NCBI GenBank assembly: GCA_001839685.1
Contig: MLAK01000544.1
Location: forward strand, 44,479 to 108,478
Direction: 5' to 3'
DNA from: Tritrichomonas foetus
Taxonomy: Eukaryota > Parabasalia > Tritrichomonadida > Tritrichomonadidae
DNA length: 64,000 nucleotides
Shown here: positions 51,101-59,829 of the stretch, in pieces
How positions within the stretch are numbered: the first letter of the stretch is position 1
How the letters are laid out: each line of letters opens with the position of its first letter
Notes under the pieces: generated by a model
Told to the model about the DNA's origin: nothing
The model's input: only the letters and a program-made list of their open reading frames with translations
Database searches by the model: none
Program-made: the position numbers and the translations under genes

Positions 51101-52694
51101 AGCTATTTATTATTTAGAACAAGCTGCTAATCAAGATCATCCTGATGCACTGTTTAAACTTGGAATGTTTTATAATACTGCCGATTTTCATCAAATTGAT
51201 AAGAAAAAAGCAATTTATTATTTTAAAAAATCTTCCATTCTGAATAATCCACTGGCTCAATATCATTTAGGTTTGATATATATGGATAAGAGTAGTGGTC
51301 ACTATAATATTAGTAAAGCAATTTATTACTTAAAGAAATCTGCAAAACAAAATAATCCAGACGCTCAATTTCGATTGGGGTCCTTCTATATAAAAAATAA
51401 AAATATTCAAGATAATGTGAAAAAAGCTCTCTACTATTTGGAGAAATCTGTTAATCAAAATCATGCAAAAGCTCAATATTTGTTGGGATTCTTTTATTTG
51501 TCTAAAAAAAAGTATTACGATGCTGAAAAAGCTATTTATTACTTAGAAAAATCAGCAGAAAATGGTAATTCTGATGCCATCAATCTTCTCATTCAAATTT
51601 ATTCAAACCATAAAGATATTAAAACAATTACCACATATATGAGAAACAAGTGGAATTCAAACTATTCAAGTTTCCAATCTTATTTAGATATGAATTTTTT
51701 GCAAAATTTTGATAGCAAAATATTCAATAAATTTGTTAATTATTGGTCACTATCTGCAAGTCAAAATAATTTATTTGCACAAAAATATCTTGCTTACCTG
51801 TTTCTAATAACCGGTTACGGTTGCTGTTCTTTAGCGAAAGCAATTTCTTATTTAGAAAATAATGCCAAGAATGGTGATTTAGATTCCATAATTCATCTTG
51901 GTGCTATACACAAAGATAATTATTATGGCGTTTATGATATTGAGAAAGCACAATATTATCTCCTAAAAGCAGCCAATCAAAACCATCCTGACGCATTATA
52001 TTTCCTTGGGTCATTACATTGTCAGAAAAAATGTAATAATAATAATATTGACTTCGGGAAAGATCTAGTATATCAATCAGCACAACTAAATAATGCTGAA
52101 GCTTTAAACTTTATGGGCATATATTATTGGAGTAGTTATGGCAACCATGATGTTGATAAAGCAATTTATTATCTAGAATTAGCCGAAAGAATCGAAAGTT
52201 CGCCCGATACACAATATTATTTATCTAAATGCTATTGCGATAAATTTATAGATATAATGAATTCAGATTTTCAAAGTTATAAAAAATATTTAAATTATTT
52301 TTTCAAAGCAATGCATTATCTTAAAAAACTAGATAACCAAAATAATATTGAAGCAATCTTTTGTCTTGGATACTATCGTTTTATCATCAGTAATATTAGT
52401 CCAAGTTCATCTATTTATTACTTTACCAAATGTTCCAAAGGAAACAATGAAATTTATTCATACTTAGCTTGTAATTTCTTAGGAATAATCGAATTGTTAT
52501 CAAGTGCAGAAAACAGTAGTAAAAATCCAAAGAAATGGTTTAAAAAAGGACTTTCAATCAATCAAAAACATCCATTATCATTTTATTATCTCGGTGTGAT
52601 GAACTTATTATATGAAGATAATGAAGAAAAAGCTTTACAATATTTTCAAGAAGCTTCACAGTCCAACTTTTCAATGGGTTATTTTATGAATTGA
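48153..52694 (+). CDS. Protein kinase with about 20 Sel1-like repeats
   Basis: 1513 residues from an ATG at 48153 to a TGA at 52692-52694. Residues 1-290 are an unrecognised N-terminal region. The kinase spans about 290-560: glycine loop GGGGVGQIYLV near 299-310, VALK, HRDFKLSN at 419-426, DFD (439-441) instead of DFG, and AAPEV. The Asp needed for metal binding is present, so activity is still possible. From about residue 650 to 1480 there are some 20 Sel1-type repeats (AQYxLGxxY, AIYYLEKSAxQ), a superhelix for binding partner proteins. Adjacent in-frame sequence after the stop also contains a Sel1-type start, so the annotated end is probably premature. Trichomonads have a large family of such kinases. 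Confidence 0.82.
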   Translation: MTIITPQRRLKKSIQETLTYSVEVRENEVFLLKVFHTFKLKCIFCSTENLNFDFITKEVNYSPIIVFSFFQNDNIFVLCSRNSCFLLKINTSHKNFPRIRDFLQNSVFSSLYRNHFQVNKKPIEYIKRIVAIPLKFEDEKSLKNVFGFSINVNDHNSRNSINNEIENDLYFFHMYLEWINDYSNLKKDGLNLDDFKYFTFDIIHLFFIRRLYYKTKYFENPTFFDFNNYLVSLKANKTSDDDGCIQTKNDNLQSDNSRNDNLPSKHKYVNIYSIDYSQYNNCQELVEFQRNEFLTVRAVGGGGVGQIYLVFHLKSHFFVALKTFNNKGNFSDERYLSEKYAYENLNHQFIVKCYGFIKKSSRNLQNHLVLQFMCFGDASSLLIEHKNCYNVKIKDFESSKILIRALYILHYFHYRNFLHRDFKLSNFLMDNNNRFFLSDFDTACINTQDHTLNKGTLYYAAPEVAEEKFYSKKLDVFSLGVLAFELFNKILIYEHYSLEQWRNMINTNELIEEYSVDTIKYPESAFRYIISNCLNNDPTKRPYSSQLLNNILISFSKIGELEKEIIQKYYQYAGIQNNYYQRMSTIFGIFRRKLKSIKSISSLIENISSNELQNNNHLSDIFHMNSSKNTHDNNRGDISDPNLYLGLSYLIQDSTHFDIDKGIHELEQLADKNSSDAQYCLGLVYSTIELRHYDINLALKYLKESSNQNNSDAQYRIGLIYIDEDQYDIEKAIYFFKKSANQGNPEAQYFLGLHYYINSSSLSDVRMAMDYFKQSAVQNHSDALCCLGLIYLDDKNNFYDKQKSFYYFKKSACLNNSDAQYHVGFHYFTIDHSKPNINKALYYFELSARENNSRAQFFVGLIYANQSFGHFNLQKSVYYLEKSANQCNSDAQRYLGIYYQDPEYDGYDLDKAIYYLTKASYQGDSEAQYMLGHIYFTLGKDHRDCSKAFYYLKQSAKRGHSTAQYNLAMIYFQEKSPNIDLNKAIYYLEQAANQDHPDALFKLGMFYNTADFHQIDKKKAIYYFKKSSILNNPLAQYHLGLIYMDKSSGHYNISKAIYYLKKSAKQNNPDAQFRLGSFYIKNKNIQDNVKKALYYLEKSVNQNHAKAQYLLGFFYLSKKKYYDAEKAIYYLEKSAENGNSDAINLLIQIYSNHKDIKTITTYMRNKWNSNYSSFQSYLDMNFLQNFDSKIFNKFVNYWSLSASQNNLFAQKYLAYLFLITGYGCCSLAKAISYLENNAKNGDLDSIIHLGAIHKDNYYGVYDIEKAQYYLLKAANQNHPDALYFLGSLHCQKKCNNNNIDFGKDLVYQSAQLNNAEALNFMGIYYWSSYGNHDVDKAIYYLELAERIESSPDTQYYLSKCYCDKFIDIMNSDFQSYKKYLNYFFKAMHYLKKLDNQNNIEAIFCLGYYRFIISNISPSSSIYYFTKCSKGNNEIYSYLACNFLGIIELLSSAENSSKNPKKWFKKGLSINQKHPLSFYYLGVMNLLYEDNEEKALQYFQEASQSNFSMGYFMN

Positions 52695-53231
52695 ATTTTG
52701 CATGAAAGAAAGGGTGAAATTACTCAAGCAATTTATGCTTTTCAGAAGGCCGTAAATAACAAGCAATTTACATGGTTTTCCCATATAACTCAAAATAATA
52801 GTCTGTTAATCTTGGATATATTTTTTGTACCAAGCATGGTGATACACTTTTTTTCTTGTTTGAAATTACTTTCATATTTTACTCATGAATTTCCTGATGA
52901 TAATCGTAAGTGTGAACCATATGAATTAGAAATTAAAATGATTATTAATAATCAAGAATTTAAAAAAGATAATAGAAATGATAGTATCATTACTAATATA
53001 ATGAATGAAGCGAAAATTATTTTTTCAGCCGACACAAAAGATCGTCAAATATTTTATGATTTCTTGGAAAAGTCAATCCAAAAAATATCCACATTTTTAT
53101 TTCAGCCGCCATACAACTATTTATTTTTTGTATCAAATCATGATTTTCAAAAAATTTCACAAATAATATTACCTCATGATATCGATACAATGTTTTATGA
53201 AGGATATGATTCATATCATATGAATAATTGA
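52695..53231 (+). pseudogene. In-frame continuation of the Sel1 kinase after TGA
   Basis: This 178-codon open stretch is in the same frame as the kinase and follows its TGA directly. It begins LHERKGEITQAIYAFQKAV, a Sel1-like 'AI.AFQKA' element, and then turns into a different, hydrophobic and charged C-terminal region ending at a stop at 53229-53231. There is no ATG near its beginning; its listed first residue would be a TTG. I read it as the original C-terminus cut off by a nonsense change or sequencing error. Programmed readthrough is less likely. Confidence 0.68.
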
Positions 53232-53476
53232 TGAAAGATCAAAAATGAGCTTATTGAGGTGATAAATATCTTGAACAAATAAAGACTCAATTCTGCACTA
53301 TTTTGAATGAGCATTGAAAATATTTTTCAAATAAAGCAGTTGACTATTCAACCGCCGATAGTGGTTAAAATAACACATCTGAATTCCCAAAAAATATTCA
53401 AAATAATTGATAGTGGTTTGTGCGAAAAAAACACGTTTGAACCAGTATACAAAAAAATTGAGAAATCATAATTGAA

Positions 53477-54883
53477 ATGTTGGAGAATGGAACTTCCCCT
53501 GAGATGCTCCAACAATACACAGACAATACATTCTCAAAAACATATGTTACGGACACAAAGAACCCATTTTATCTTCCAAACGAGTGCGAAGTTTTCGGAT
53601 TCAAAGAATTCGAAAAGAAACGAATCAGAAACGAAAAAGATTCAATCCGAAGAATGTCGTTAATTCAACGCGCCGATTTACAGAAGCCGAAAATTCCGCC
53701 TTGTTTAACCAGAAGCTCAGCTCTAGCTCAATCAGGCAAAAGCTTAATATTTACCCAACGATCGCATACCACGATGGCTACAGAATCTTCAGGCTCGAGT
53801 AAAGAAAGATATATACGGATTGCTGATTTCATTCACAATAAAAGAGAGATTTATATCATTCAATTATTGATTGATAAAAAAAATGCAGAAATTGAAAAAA
53901 TTAATGCACGCATTGAAAATGCAGAAAGAGAGTTAGTTGAACGAGATGAACAAATTGAAGTCAACTCAGGAAAAATCAAACTCGCCAATGCAAGAAATGA
54001 AGCCCGCTTAGCTCGTGCAAGACGAAACATGGAAACAGCAATTCATAATAAAGTTGAATTGCAAAGAAAATTCAAAACTATTACTTCAAATGTGGCAATA
54101 TGTCAATCTGAAATATATAAAAATGAAGATTTATTAGAATCATATCATAAATATGAGGATTTTCTAAAAAGAATCACACCAGATGACCAACAAGTATTTG
54201 AGCACTTCACTAGCCCAGACATTTTAATTAATGAGTTATCTTCAATTGAAGAAGGAAATTTGAATTTAATTCAAGATTGTCAATATTATGAAGGCCTTGT
54301 GGAAAAAGGTCTAATTCAAATTAAAAGTGATGCAAATCAAACTACAGATTTAATTGGAGATATCAAGCAGCAGCTTGATAAGCTACCAACTATAGAACCA
54401 TTACCTTCTGACTTGGGTCCATCATATTATCATAACTTTGATACAAAAGATCAAGAATTATTAAATTTGTCACAACTAGTGGTTGATACATATATAAAGT
54501 GCTTCAAATCTGACGCAGATGTCACCCCCGTTGTTATGCTTGAAAGAATAAATGAGAGACTTGAAATGTATTATAAGAAGATGGAATTAATCGATCCCGT
54601 CTTCGCAAATAACAAACAAATGATTCGCGATAAGCAAAGAAGGGAGAGACAAAGAAAAGAAAAGCAGGAAAGACACGAACTGGAAATACAAATGAAGCTC
54701 GAACAGGCAATGGAAAGGGCAAGCAAACCAGTAAAAAAGAAGAATGGACGGCCCCTTGTTCCAAGGGCAACTTTGAAAAAACACGGAAACCAACAAGATT
54801 TGAAATTGTTGGCGCAGCTCAGAGAACAGCAACAAACAGAAGAATTACTTTATGGATCGCCATATGACACTGGTGTTATTTAA
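53477..54883 (+). CDS. Cilia and flagella protein CFAP100-like (MIA1)
   Basis: 468 residues from an ATG at 53477; a TCATAATT motif precedes it. Near the start, NPFYLPNECEVFGFKEFEKK fits the N-terminal motif of CFAP100/CCDC37 ('NPF.LP...(D/E)VF.l...E'). A DUF4200-type coiled coil follows, about 120-240 (LLIDKKNAEIEKINARIENA). More coiled coil and a basic C-terminus complete it. In Chlamydomonas MIA1 and MIA2 form a complex required for normal inner dynein arm I1 signalling. The length is somewhat less than that of animal CFAP100. Located in the axoneme by inference. Confidence 0.68.
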   Translation: MLENGTSPEMLQQYTDNTFSKTYVTDTKNPFYLPNECEVFGFKEFEKKRIRNEKDSIRRMSLIQRADLQKPKIPPCLTRSSALAQSGKSLIFTQRSHTTMATESSGSSKERYIRIADFIHNKREIYIIQLLIDKKNAEIEKINARIENAERELVERDEQIEVNSGKIKLANARNEARLARARRNMETAIHNKVELQRKFKTITSNVAICQSEIYKNEDLLESYHKYEDFLKRITPDDQQVFEHFTSPDILINELSSIEEGNLNLIQDCQYYEGLVEKGLIQIKSDANQTTDLIGDIKQQLDKLPTIEPLPSDLGPSYYHNFDTKDQELLNLSQLVVDTYIKCFKSDADVTPVVMLERINERLEMYYKKMELIDPVFANNKQMIRDKQRRERQRKEKQERHELEIQMKLEQAMERASKPVKKKNGRPLVPRATLKKHGNQQDLKLLAQLREQQQTEELLYGSPYDTGVI

Positions 54884-55087
54884 ATTTGTTCTTTTTTATG
54901 AATGCGAAGTTTATATATTTATTTATTTTACTTGTATAAAATCGTTTTTATCATTTTTTTTTTAATAATAATATCACTAGTTGTACTTTATAAATATGTA
55001 AACTTTATGCTATTTTTTACTAATAAATAAAATTATAAAAATAATATAGTAACATTAACAACAAAATTCAAGAAATTGATTGGTCAA

Positions 55088-56413
55088 TCATTCAAAAGCT
55101 TCTTCTTCTTCCTCTCCTTCTTCTTCTTCTTCCTCTTCTTCAGGAAAATCAAAGGAATTATATTCATATTTTCCATCTCTCTCATTATTAATAATCGTTT
55201 TTTCATTTTCGTCTTCATCTTCCGGGTTGTCTGAGTTTGCTCTTTCATCCTCATCGTTATTTTGATTTTCGTTTCCATTTTCATCCCCTTGCTGGTCTTC
55301 TTCCTCATCTTGATTATAACTGTTTCGATTATCATTTTCTAAGTTCTCTTCATTTTCTTGGCTTTCTTCATTTCCTTGGTTTTCTTCATTTCCTTGAGTT
55401 TCGGCATTAGATTCATTTTCTTGTTCGATTTCTCCTTCTTCTTCTTCCTCCTCTTCTTCAACATCATACTCATTATTTACATTTTCGAAAATCATAGGTT
55501 CATCTATTTTGTTATCATGGTTGTTACTTTCATAATCAATGCCAAAATATATGTTTTCTTCATTCTTATCAGAGTGTGAAGAAGATAAGTAACCGGCTTC
55601 ATTGATGTTATTCAATGAATCAGAAGTGTCACTTTCATATTTGAAATTATTGAAATCATTGGTTGTATTAGTAGCTTGAGCATTGTTTATTTTGTTGTTG
55701 AAATCATATGTATAATTGTTTCCAGTTTTGTTTTTACATTCGCCATAATCATGGTCATTTTCCCAACCAGGCATTTGAGTTTTATTTAATTGATCTTTTT
55801 GTTGAGTTACATGTTTAGCATTTTGGCTTTCCTTTTGTTCTTCTTCAAACTGATCATCTGAGGAACTGTATCCACCACCTGAGAAACCAGAATTATCGTT
55901 TTGAGAACTTTCTTTTTCATTATCTGAATAACAATGGTTTTCTTCACTTTTGGTTTCTTCTTCATTTTCTTGAGGTCCAAAAACAAAATGAAAAGGTTGA
56001 GATGCAGCTGTTGGAATACTTTTTGTTTTTTGATTAAAATCAAAAGTGATTTTAAATAGTTCGTCAGTTGGTTGCTGGCTTTGAAATCCATATTTAGGCT
56101 TAGTTTGGCGATTTGCAAATTTAAATTGGAAGTCTGCTTGACTTTTATTTTCTATATTTTTTGGCTTTTTAATATACGAATCGACTGAAAAATCGAGAGG
56201 ATCTGTCATAATTTCTTGCGTAGACTTTGTTTTAATTCCAAAATCTGTTTGTGTTCCACACGAAGATAAGTTATCGTTTTTTGGATTTAATCTGTAGCCT
56301 TTTTTCGGCGCGGTTGAGAAATTGGCGTGTTGGTGAAAATATGGCATATAATCATTTCGTTTTTTAACGTCGTTCCCCATCCAACCAAAAAGGGATGAGA
56401 AAAAAGATTTCAT
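55088..56413 (-). CDS. Acidic, Asn-rich disordered protein
   Basis: 441 residues from an ATG at 56413. The first 20 residues are weakly hydrophobic and basic (MKSFFSSLFGWMGNDVKK). The rest is low complexity: Asn, Ser and Gln in the middle; Glu/Asp runs from about 310 on, with NEENQGNEESQENEEN repeats and two poly-Glu blocks near 326 and at the C-terminus. No domain is recognisable. It might be a nuclear or chaperone-like acidic protein, but nothing shows this. Confidence 0.6.
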   Translation of the reverse strand: MKSFFSSLFGWMGNDVKKRNDYMPYFHQHANFSTAPKKGYRLNPKNDNLSSCGTQTDFGIKTKSTQEIMTDPLDFSVDSYIKKPKNIENKSQADFQFKFANRQTKPKYGFQSQQPTDELFKITFDFNQKTKSIPTAASQPFHFVFGPQENEEETKSEENHCYSDNEKESSQNDNSGFSGGGYSSSDDQFEEEQKESQNAKHVTQQKDQLNKTQMPGWENDHDYGECKNKTGNNYTYDFNNKINNAQATNTTNDFNNFKYESDTSDSLNNINEAGYLSSSHSDKNEENIYFGIDYESNNHDNKIDEPMIFENVNNEYDVEEEEEEEEGEIEQENESNAETQGNEENQGNEESQENEENLENDNRNSYNQDEEEDQQGDENGNENQNNDEDERANSDNPEDEDENEKTIINNERDGKYEYNSFDFPEEEEEEEEGEEEEEAFE

Positions 56414-56525
56414 AATTCTATTTTACGCTGTAAATTTTTTCAGTGGTTTACATTTTGTTTTCCTCACTTTTTCAGAATATATATAGTTCCTTGTTCTGGA
56501 AACCCATATAATATTAGAAAAAGTT

Positions 56526-56595
56526 ATTACTATTGCTATTTAATTATTTTTTTGTTGGACCTACTTTTTCAATACTTTACAAAAAAAAATTAAAT
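56526..56595 (+). repeat. Left terminal inverted repeat of the recombinase element
   Basis: Begins ATTACTATTGCTATTTAATT. 51 of the outer 55 bases match the complement of the right end. It lies 41 bases past the recombinase stop codon. Confidence 0.85.
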
Positions 56596-56635
56596 TTTAG
56601 AAAAAAATAGAAAAAAGTTTAATATTCTTTTTTAT

Positions 56636-57742
56636 TTAAAGAATATCAGATATTTCTGTCCCTGCTCTTTCTTCTTCAACACATACATAAATTATATATG
56701 CATTGGACGACCATCTACCATGTTTTTTAATGAGACAATCATGTATGCCTTGCTTGCTAGCATTATATGCCCCCCCTCGCCATCGCTTNCGTGTAAACCA
56801 TCATTGCATTTTCATAAACTCTATGAGTCCTTTCTGAAATTTTCGCAGCTTGGATCTCCTGAGCTTCTTCATCGAATCCTTCGAACGATATTTCCATCTT
56901 ATTTTTGATTTAATTTTTTTGCAAAGTATTGAAAAAGTATATCAAACAAAAAAATAATTAAATNCCCCCCCTCGCCTAAATGAATGGGATCCATAAATTT
57001 TTGGATCTAAACCAATTCTTGCGAATATTTTTTTCAGAGATTTATTAAAATAATCCGATGATTTCGAATAAAATTTTTCATTATTTTCCATAGATGAAAG
57101 GATATAGGTAAATCGAAAAGGAGAATATGCCTTTCCATTATCTTTTATAACAACTTTTTGTCCTTGGCCCTCTTGGTCAGTCTTTGAATTTCAAATTTGG
57201 ATTTCCATAGAACCTTCCTTTATTGTAATATTGCCTTTGGTGAGTGACACCGCTTCTGAAACTCTAAGAAAGCCAAAATACATTAACATCAATAAAAATG
57301 ACATTTTAACATCATCTTTATATGTTTTGTCAGTTTGATTCACTATTGATTCAAGATTTTCTGGATTAATTGGCTTTTTGGCAAATTTTCTGCATTTGCC
57401 GTTCAATTTTCTGGACTAACCATTTAAAAAGTCTTTAAATCCTATCGCCTTAGTCAAATCTGGCAAATTTTCACTTTTCAGATAGTTGGAAATTCCTGCA
57501 ACTAAGGTTCTTATATATGAATATTGCCTATTTTTTCTTTTCATGTATAAACAAAAAAATTCTAGAGATCTTATTGTAATTGGGAAAGCCTGTGGGTAAT
57601 TTTCGCTGTGTTTTGCAATTTCTTCCATCGCTTTCGTGTAAACCATCATTGCATTTTCATAAACTCTATGAGTCCTTTCTGAAATTTTCGCAGCTTTGAT
57701 CTCCTGAGCTTCTTCATCGAATCCTTCGAACGATATTTCCAT
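56636..57742 (-). pseudogene. Tyrosine recombinase gene, broken
   Basis: ATG at 57742. The N-terminal half (57416-57742, 108 codons) holds a helical core-binding domain (ERTHRVYENAMMVYTKAM, then YIRTLVAGISNYL). A TAG at 57416-57418 interrupts it in frame. The next segment (to 57191) has YFGFLRVSEAVSLTKGN with the catalytic Arg I. After a TGA the frame continues to SHSFRRGG, the HxxR motif, at about 56968-56990. There the sequence runs into an N and a duplicated piece. Beyond the duplication the frame resumes as RRGG-AYNASKQGIHDCLIKKH, then GRWSSNAYIIYV with the candidate catalytic Tyr, and stops at 56636. Without the duplication the whole reading length would be 303 residues. Confidence 0.75.
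56770..56976. repeat. 183 bp duplicated segment bounded by 12 bp repeats and N
   Basis: CCCCCCCTCGCC stands at 56770-56781 and again at 56965-56976. Between them, 56782-56964 is a nearly exact copy of 57627-57809 in the same orientation (offset 845): the recombinase N-terminus plus most of the right inverted repeat. N bases lie at 56789 and 56964. It splits the HxxR motif of the recombinase gene. Assembly error or nested end duplication. Confidence 0.8.
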
Positions 57743-57752
57743 CTTATTTTTG

Positions 57753-57820
57753 ATTTAATTTTTTTGCAAAGTATTGAAAAAGTATATCAAACAAAAAAAT
57801 AATTAAATAGCAATAGTAAT
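57753..57820 (-). repeat. Right terminal inverted repeat of the recombinase element
   Basis: Complement of the left end; ends in CAATAGTAAT. It lies 10 bases upstream of the recombinase ATG, so it should contain the promoter. Confidence 0.85.
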
Positions 57821-57823
57821 CCG

Positions 57824-57878
57824 GTTTTTACTGCAACACTTTTTGAGACTTCGTCTCAAAAAGTGTTGCAGTAAAAAC
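57824..57878. repeat. Perfect 26 bp inverted repeat (hairpin) beside the recombinase element
   Basis: Arms 57824-57849 and 57853-57878, identical as complements, with a three-base TTC centre. It begins four bases beyond the element's right end. Confidence 0.92.
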
Positions 57879-58041
57879 GCTATTTTTCCAATCAGATAAT
57901 AAAGGTGCAGTGAATTTTCCCGTCACGGAAAATATGCTGGAAGTTTGATCTTAGCAAACTCAGTGATAACTATATCGCAATTGTTGTTGTTCCGTCAAGT
58001 CAAAAAAGATATTCTATTCCTTGTATCATCATATATAAAAC

Positions 58042-58076
58042 GTTCTACAGACTGGTTCCGAACCAGTCTGTAGAAC
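58042..58076. repeat. Perfect 16 bp inverted repeat
   Basis: GTTCTACAGACTGGTT at 58042-58057 and its exact complement at 58061-58076, centre CCG. Unrelated in sequence to the hairpin at 57824. Confidence 0.92.
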
Positions 58077-58712
58077 TTACAAACACTTCGATATTCATTA
58101 AGAATTTTCTTAATCCATATTCTTTGGTTTTTATTTGTTATCTCAATGTAAATGAAGTATGAAATACATGAATACGATAAAACTGAATGGTATTATGATA
58201 ATGCACCTTTAATTATTTGGTTAATAAAAGACAAACGAAATCATAACTCATGATCATTGCTTTATTTTAGATGAAGATGATGAAAACAAGGCTTTGTTTT
58301 CCAAAACATCTCATCCGATATTTGGCGTGTATAAACGCATAGATTAATGATTTTCAAAGTTTAAAAAGAATCCCTTCACATTTTTTTATGGAACAAATTT
58401 AAGATTTGGAGGAATGTTGAACAAAATAATTTCAAAATGAAGAATAGAGAACGATATCAACTACGTAAAGGTGATTTTGTTTCTTTATACAATGATTATT
58501 GAACTCAAAAATGTAGAATTCAAGTTAAACCCAAATAATTTAGAGTTGAAGGTTATAAGAATGGAAATGATATTTTGCAAAATCGAAAAGGTGAGATCTA
58601 GAACTATAGTTGATTTCGAATTAAATCTAATTTCCGGTGGCTCAGCGTCGTCTGGAAGTCGAATGCAATTGGAAGTTGTTTTTCTGCAAGCTGGACGTAT
58701 ACCTAGAAGTCA

Positions 58713-59508
58713 TTTTCCCGGAGGATGCTTTCCACTAGTTGAAGTTCTTGGTGGAATGCTCTCTTTTTCATTGTTTTTCTGGTCAGCCTTCTCCCAGTTA
58801 GAAGATTTTGTCGTGTTGTTGATCGAAGGTTTTTCTCTGATTGAACTATCTGTCACCTTGTCAGCTAATGCTTCCATGACGTGTTCCTCGTCACAATGAA
58901 CACGTGGAGGTTCGTGGATGGAAGGAAGATCTCCTGTGGCCTTAATGGAATCTACAACAATATCAGTGGGCACAGCTTCGCTGTCAGCTGGATGATCAGT
59001 GTTGTCATTTTGGCTGGGCGATTCACCTGTTTTTACTCCCGGTGTTGGAAGAAATGACGACAAATGAACTTGATTAGGATCTTAAGAAGACGCTTTCTGA
59101 TCAGCCTAATTCAATTCCTAATTATTTGATTGAGTTAGAGATGTAGGCGACGTGGTCGGAATCGGTGTCGACAGTACTCGTTCTGCTGGCTTCTGGACGA
59201 ATCCTTTCACCATTGAACAAAGCACTGCCGTCGCCGAGGTGGCTGGCTTCTAGCGAGCAGCTCCATACGTCAAATTAGTCACATTCGACGCTACCGAGGA
59301 CGAAGTTGCTGCCATTGATGACGGCACTATGTCTTCAGTTTCGGCAGTTTTGGTGGAAGAACTAGATTCAGAAAAAGAAGAGCTTAATTCCACAGAATTA
59401 GAATTTAAAGAATTTTTACATAACACGGTATTTTGGTCAGCTAGAATGTTTGGTTGACAGTTGGACATGGTTTCTGGCTGCTAAGTAGTTATATTAAGGT
59501 CGCTGGAT
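58713..59508 (-). pseudogene. Decayed Ser/Thr/Pro-rich reading frame
   Basis: One minus-strand frame stays protein-like across about 800 bases but carries stops: TAG at 59481-59483, TAG at 59250-59252, TAG at 59118-59120, TAG at 59106-59108, TAA at 59082-59084 and TGA at 58710-58712. Stretches between stops include 72 codons from ATG 59468 (SSSFSESSSSTKTAET) and 117 codons to 58713 (LPTPGVKTGESPSQNDN). The phrase 'KPA' follows a TAG twice and a Gln once (VQKPAERV), suggesting Gln codons became TAG. No family is recognised. Confidence 0.5.
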
Positions 59509-59571
59509 TCTGCTGGAGCTGGTTTCTAGGCACCTAAATCAATCAAATTATCCGTGAAAATCAAATTGCTA

Positions 59572-59829
59572 TTTCGCTTTAATTGCCAAAACAAAGGATA
59601 TTCCTAGGCGGAAATTGTCTTCATGCATAAAATAAAAATGAAGTGGAAATTCATAAAATTCAACAGTTTCTAAAGGAATCGGATTGGGATACAAAAGCAG
59701 CAATGAACATGTACGATTAATTTATCGTAAATATTCATGACATGTCATTTTGGAAAACTTGTCGACATTTACATTTAAGGAAAAATCGATCAATATTCGC
59801 AGAAAATGACTTTTATTTATTAAAAAAGT
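59572..59829 (-). pseudogene. Coding-like relic with one internal TAA
   Basis: 86 codons open on the minus strand apart from a TAA at 59722-59724, ending at a TAG (59569-59571). Segments such as LIDFSLNVNVDKFSKMTCHE and YPNPIPLETVEFYEFPLHF read like real protein. An overlapping frame upstream (to 59938) is similarly protein-like, so a frameshift may separate them. Identity unknown; probably part of a dead transposon. Confidence 0.4.

Larger units (their letters stand above)
56526..57820. mobile_element. Compact tyrosine-recombinase element with terminal inverted repeats
   Basis: The ends are inverted repeats of about 70 bp: 56526-56595 on the left and the complement of 57753-57820 on the right. 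The outer 31 bases are identical, the outer 55 bases have four mismatches, and a two-base gap occurs in the A-tract beyond. The termini read ATTACTATTG and CAATAGTAAT. Inside is only a tyrosine recombinase gene on the minus strand, its start and stop both close to the repeats. No target duplication is seen (left flank AAAAAGTT, right flank CCGGTTTT), in line with tyrosine recombinases, which do not make one. Without an internal 195 bp duplication the element would be 1100 bp. It does not fit the usual Crypton (no inverted repeats), DIRS/Ngaro (reverse transcriptase) or Maverick (15-20 kb). Confidence 0.8.

Noticed and set aside
56526..57820. Maverick/Polinton fragment
   Set aside because: Maverick integrases are DDE-type and elements are 15-20 kb; this is a tyrosine recombinase with matching inverted repeats about 1.3 kb apart.
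58471..58899. 142-codon plus-strand frame
   Set aside because: Starts at GTG and is largely antisense to a protein-like minus frame; hydrophobic composition with no motif.
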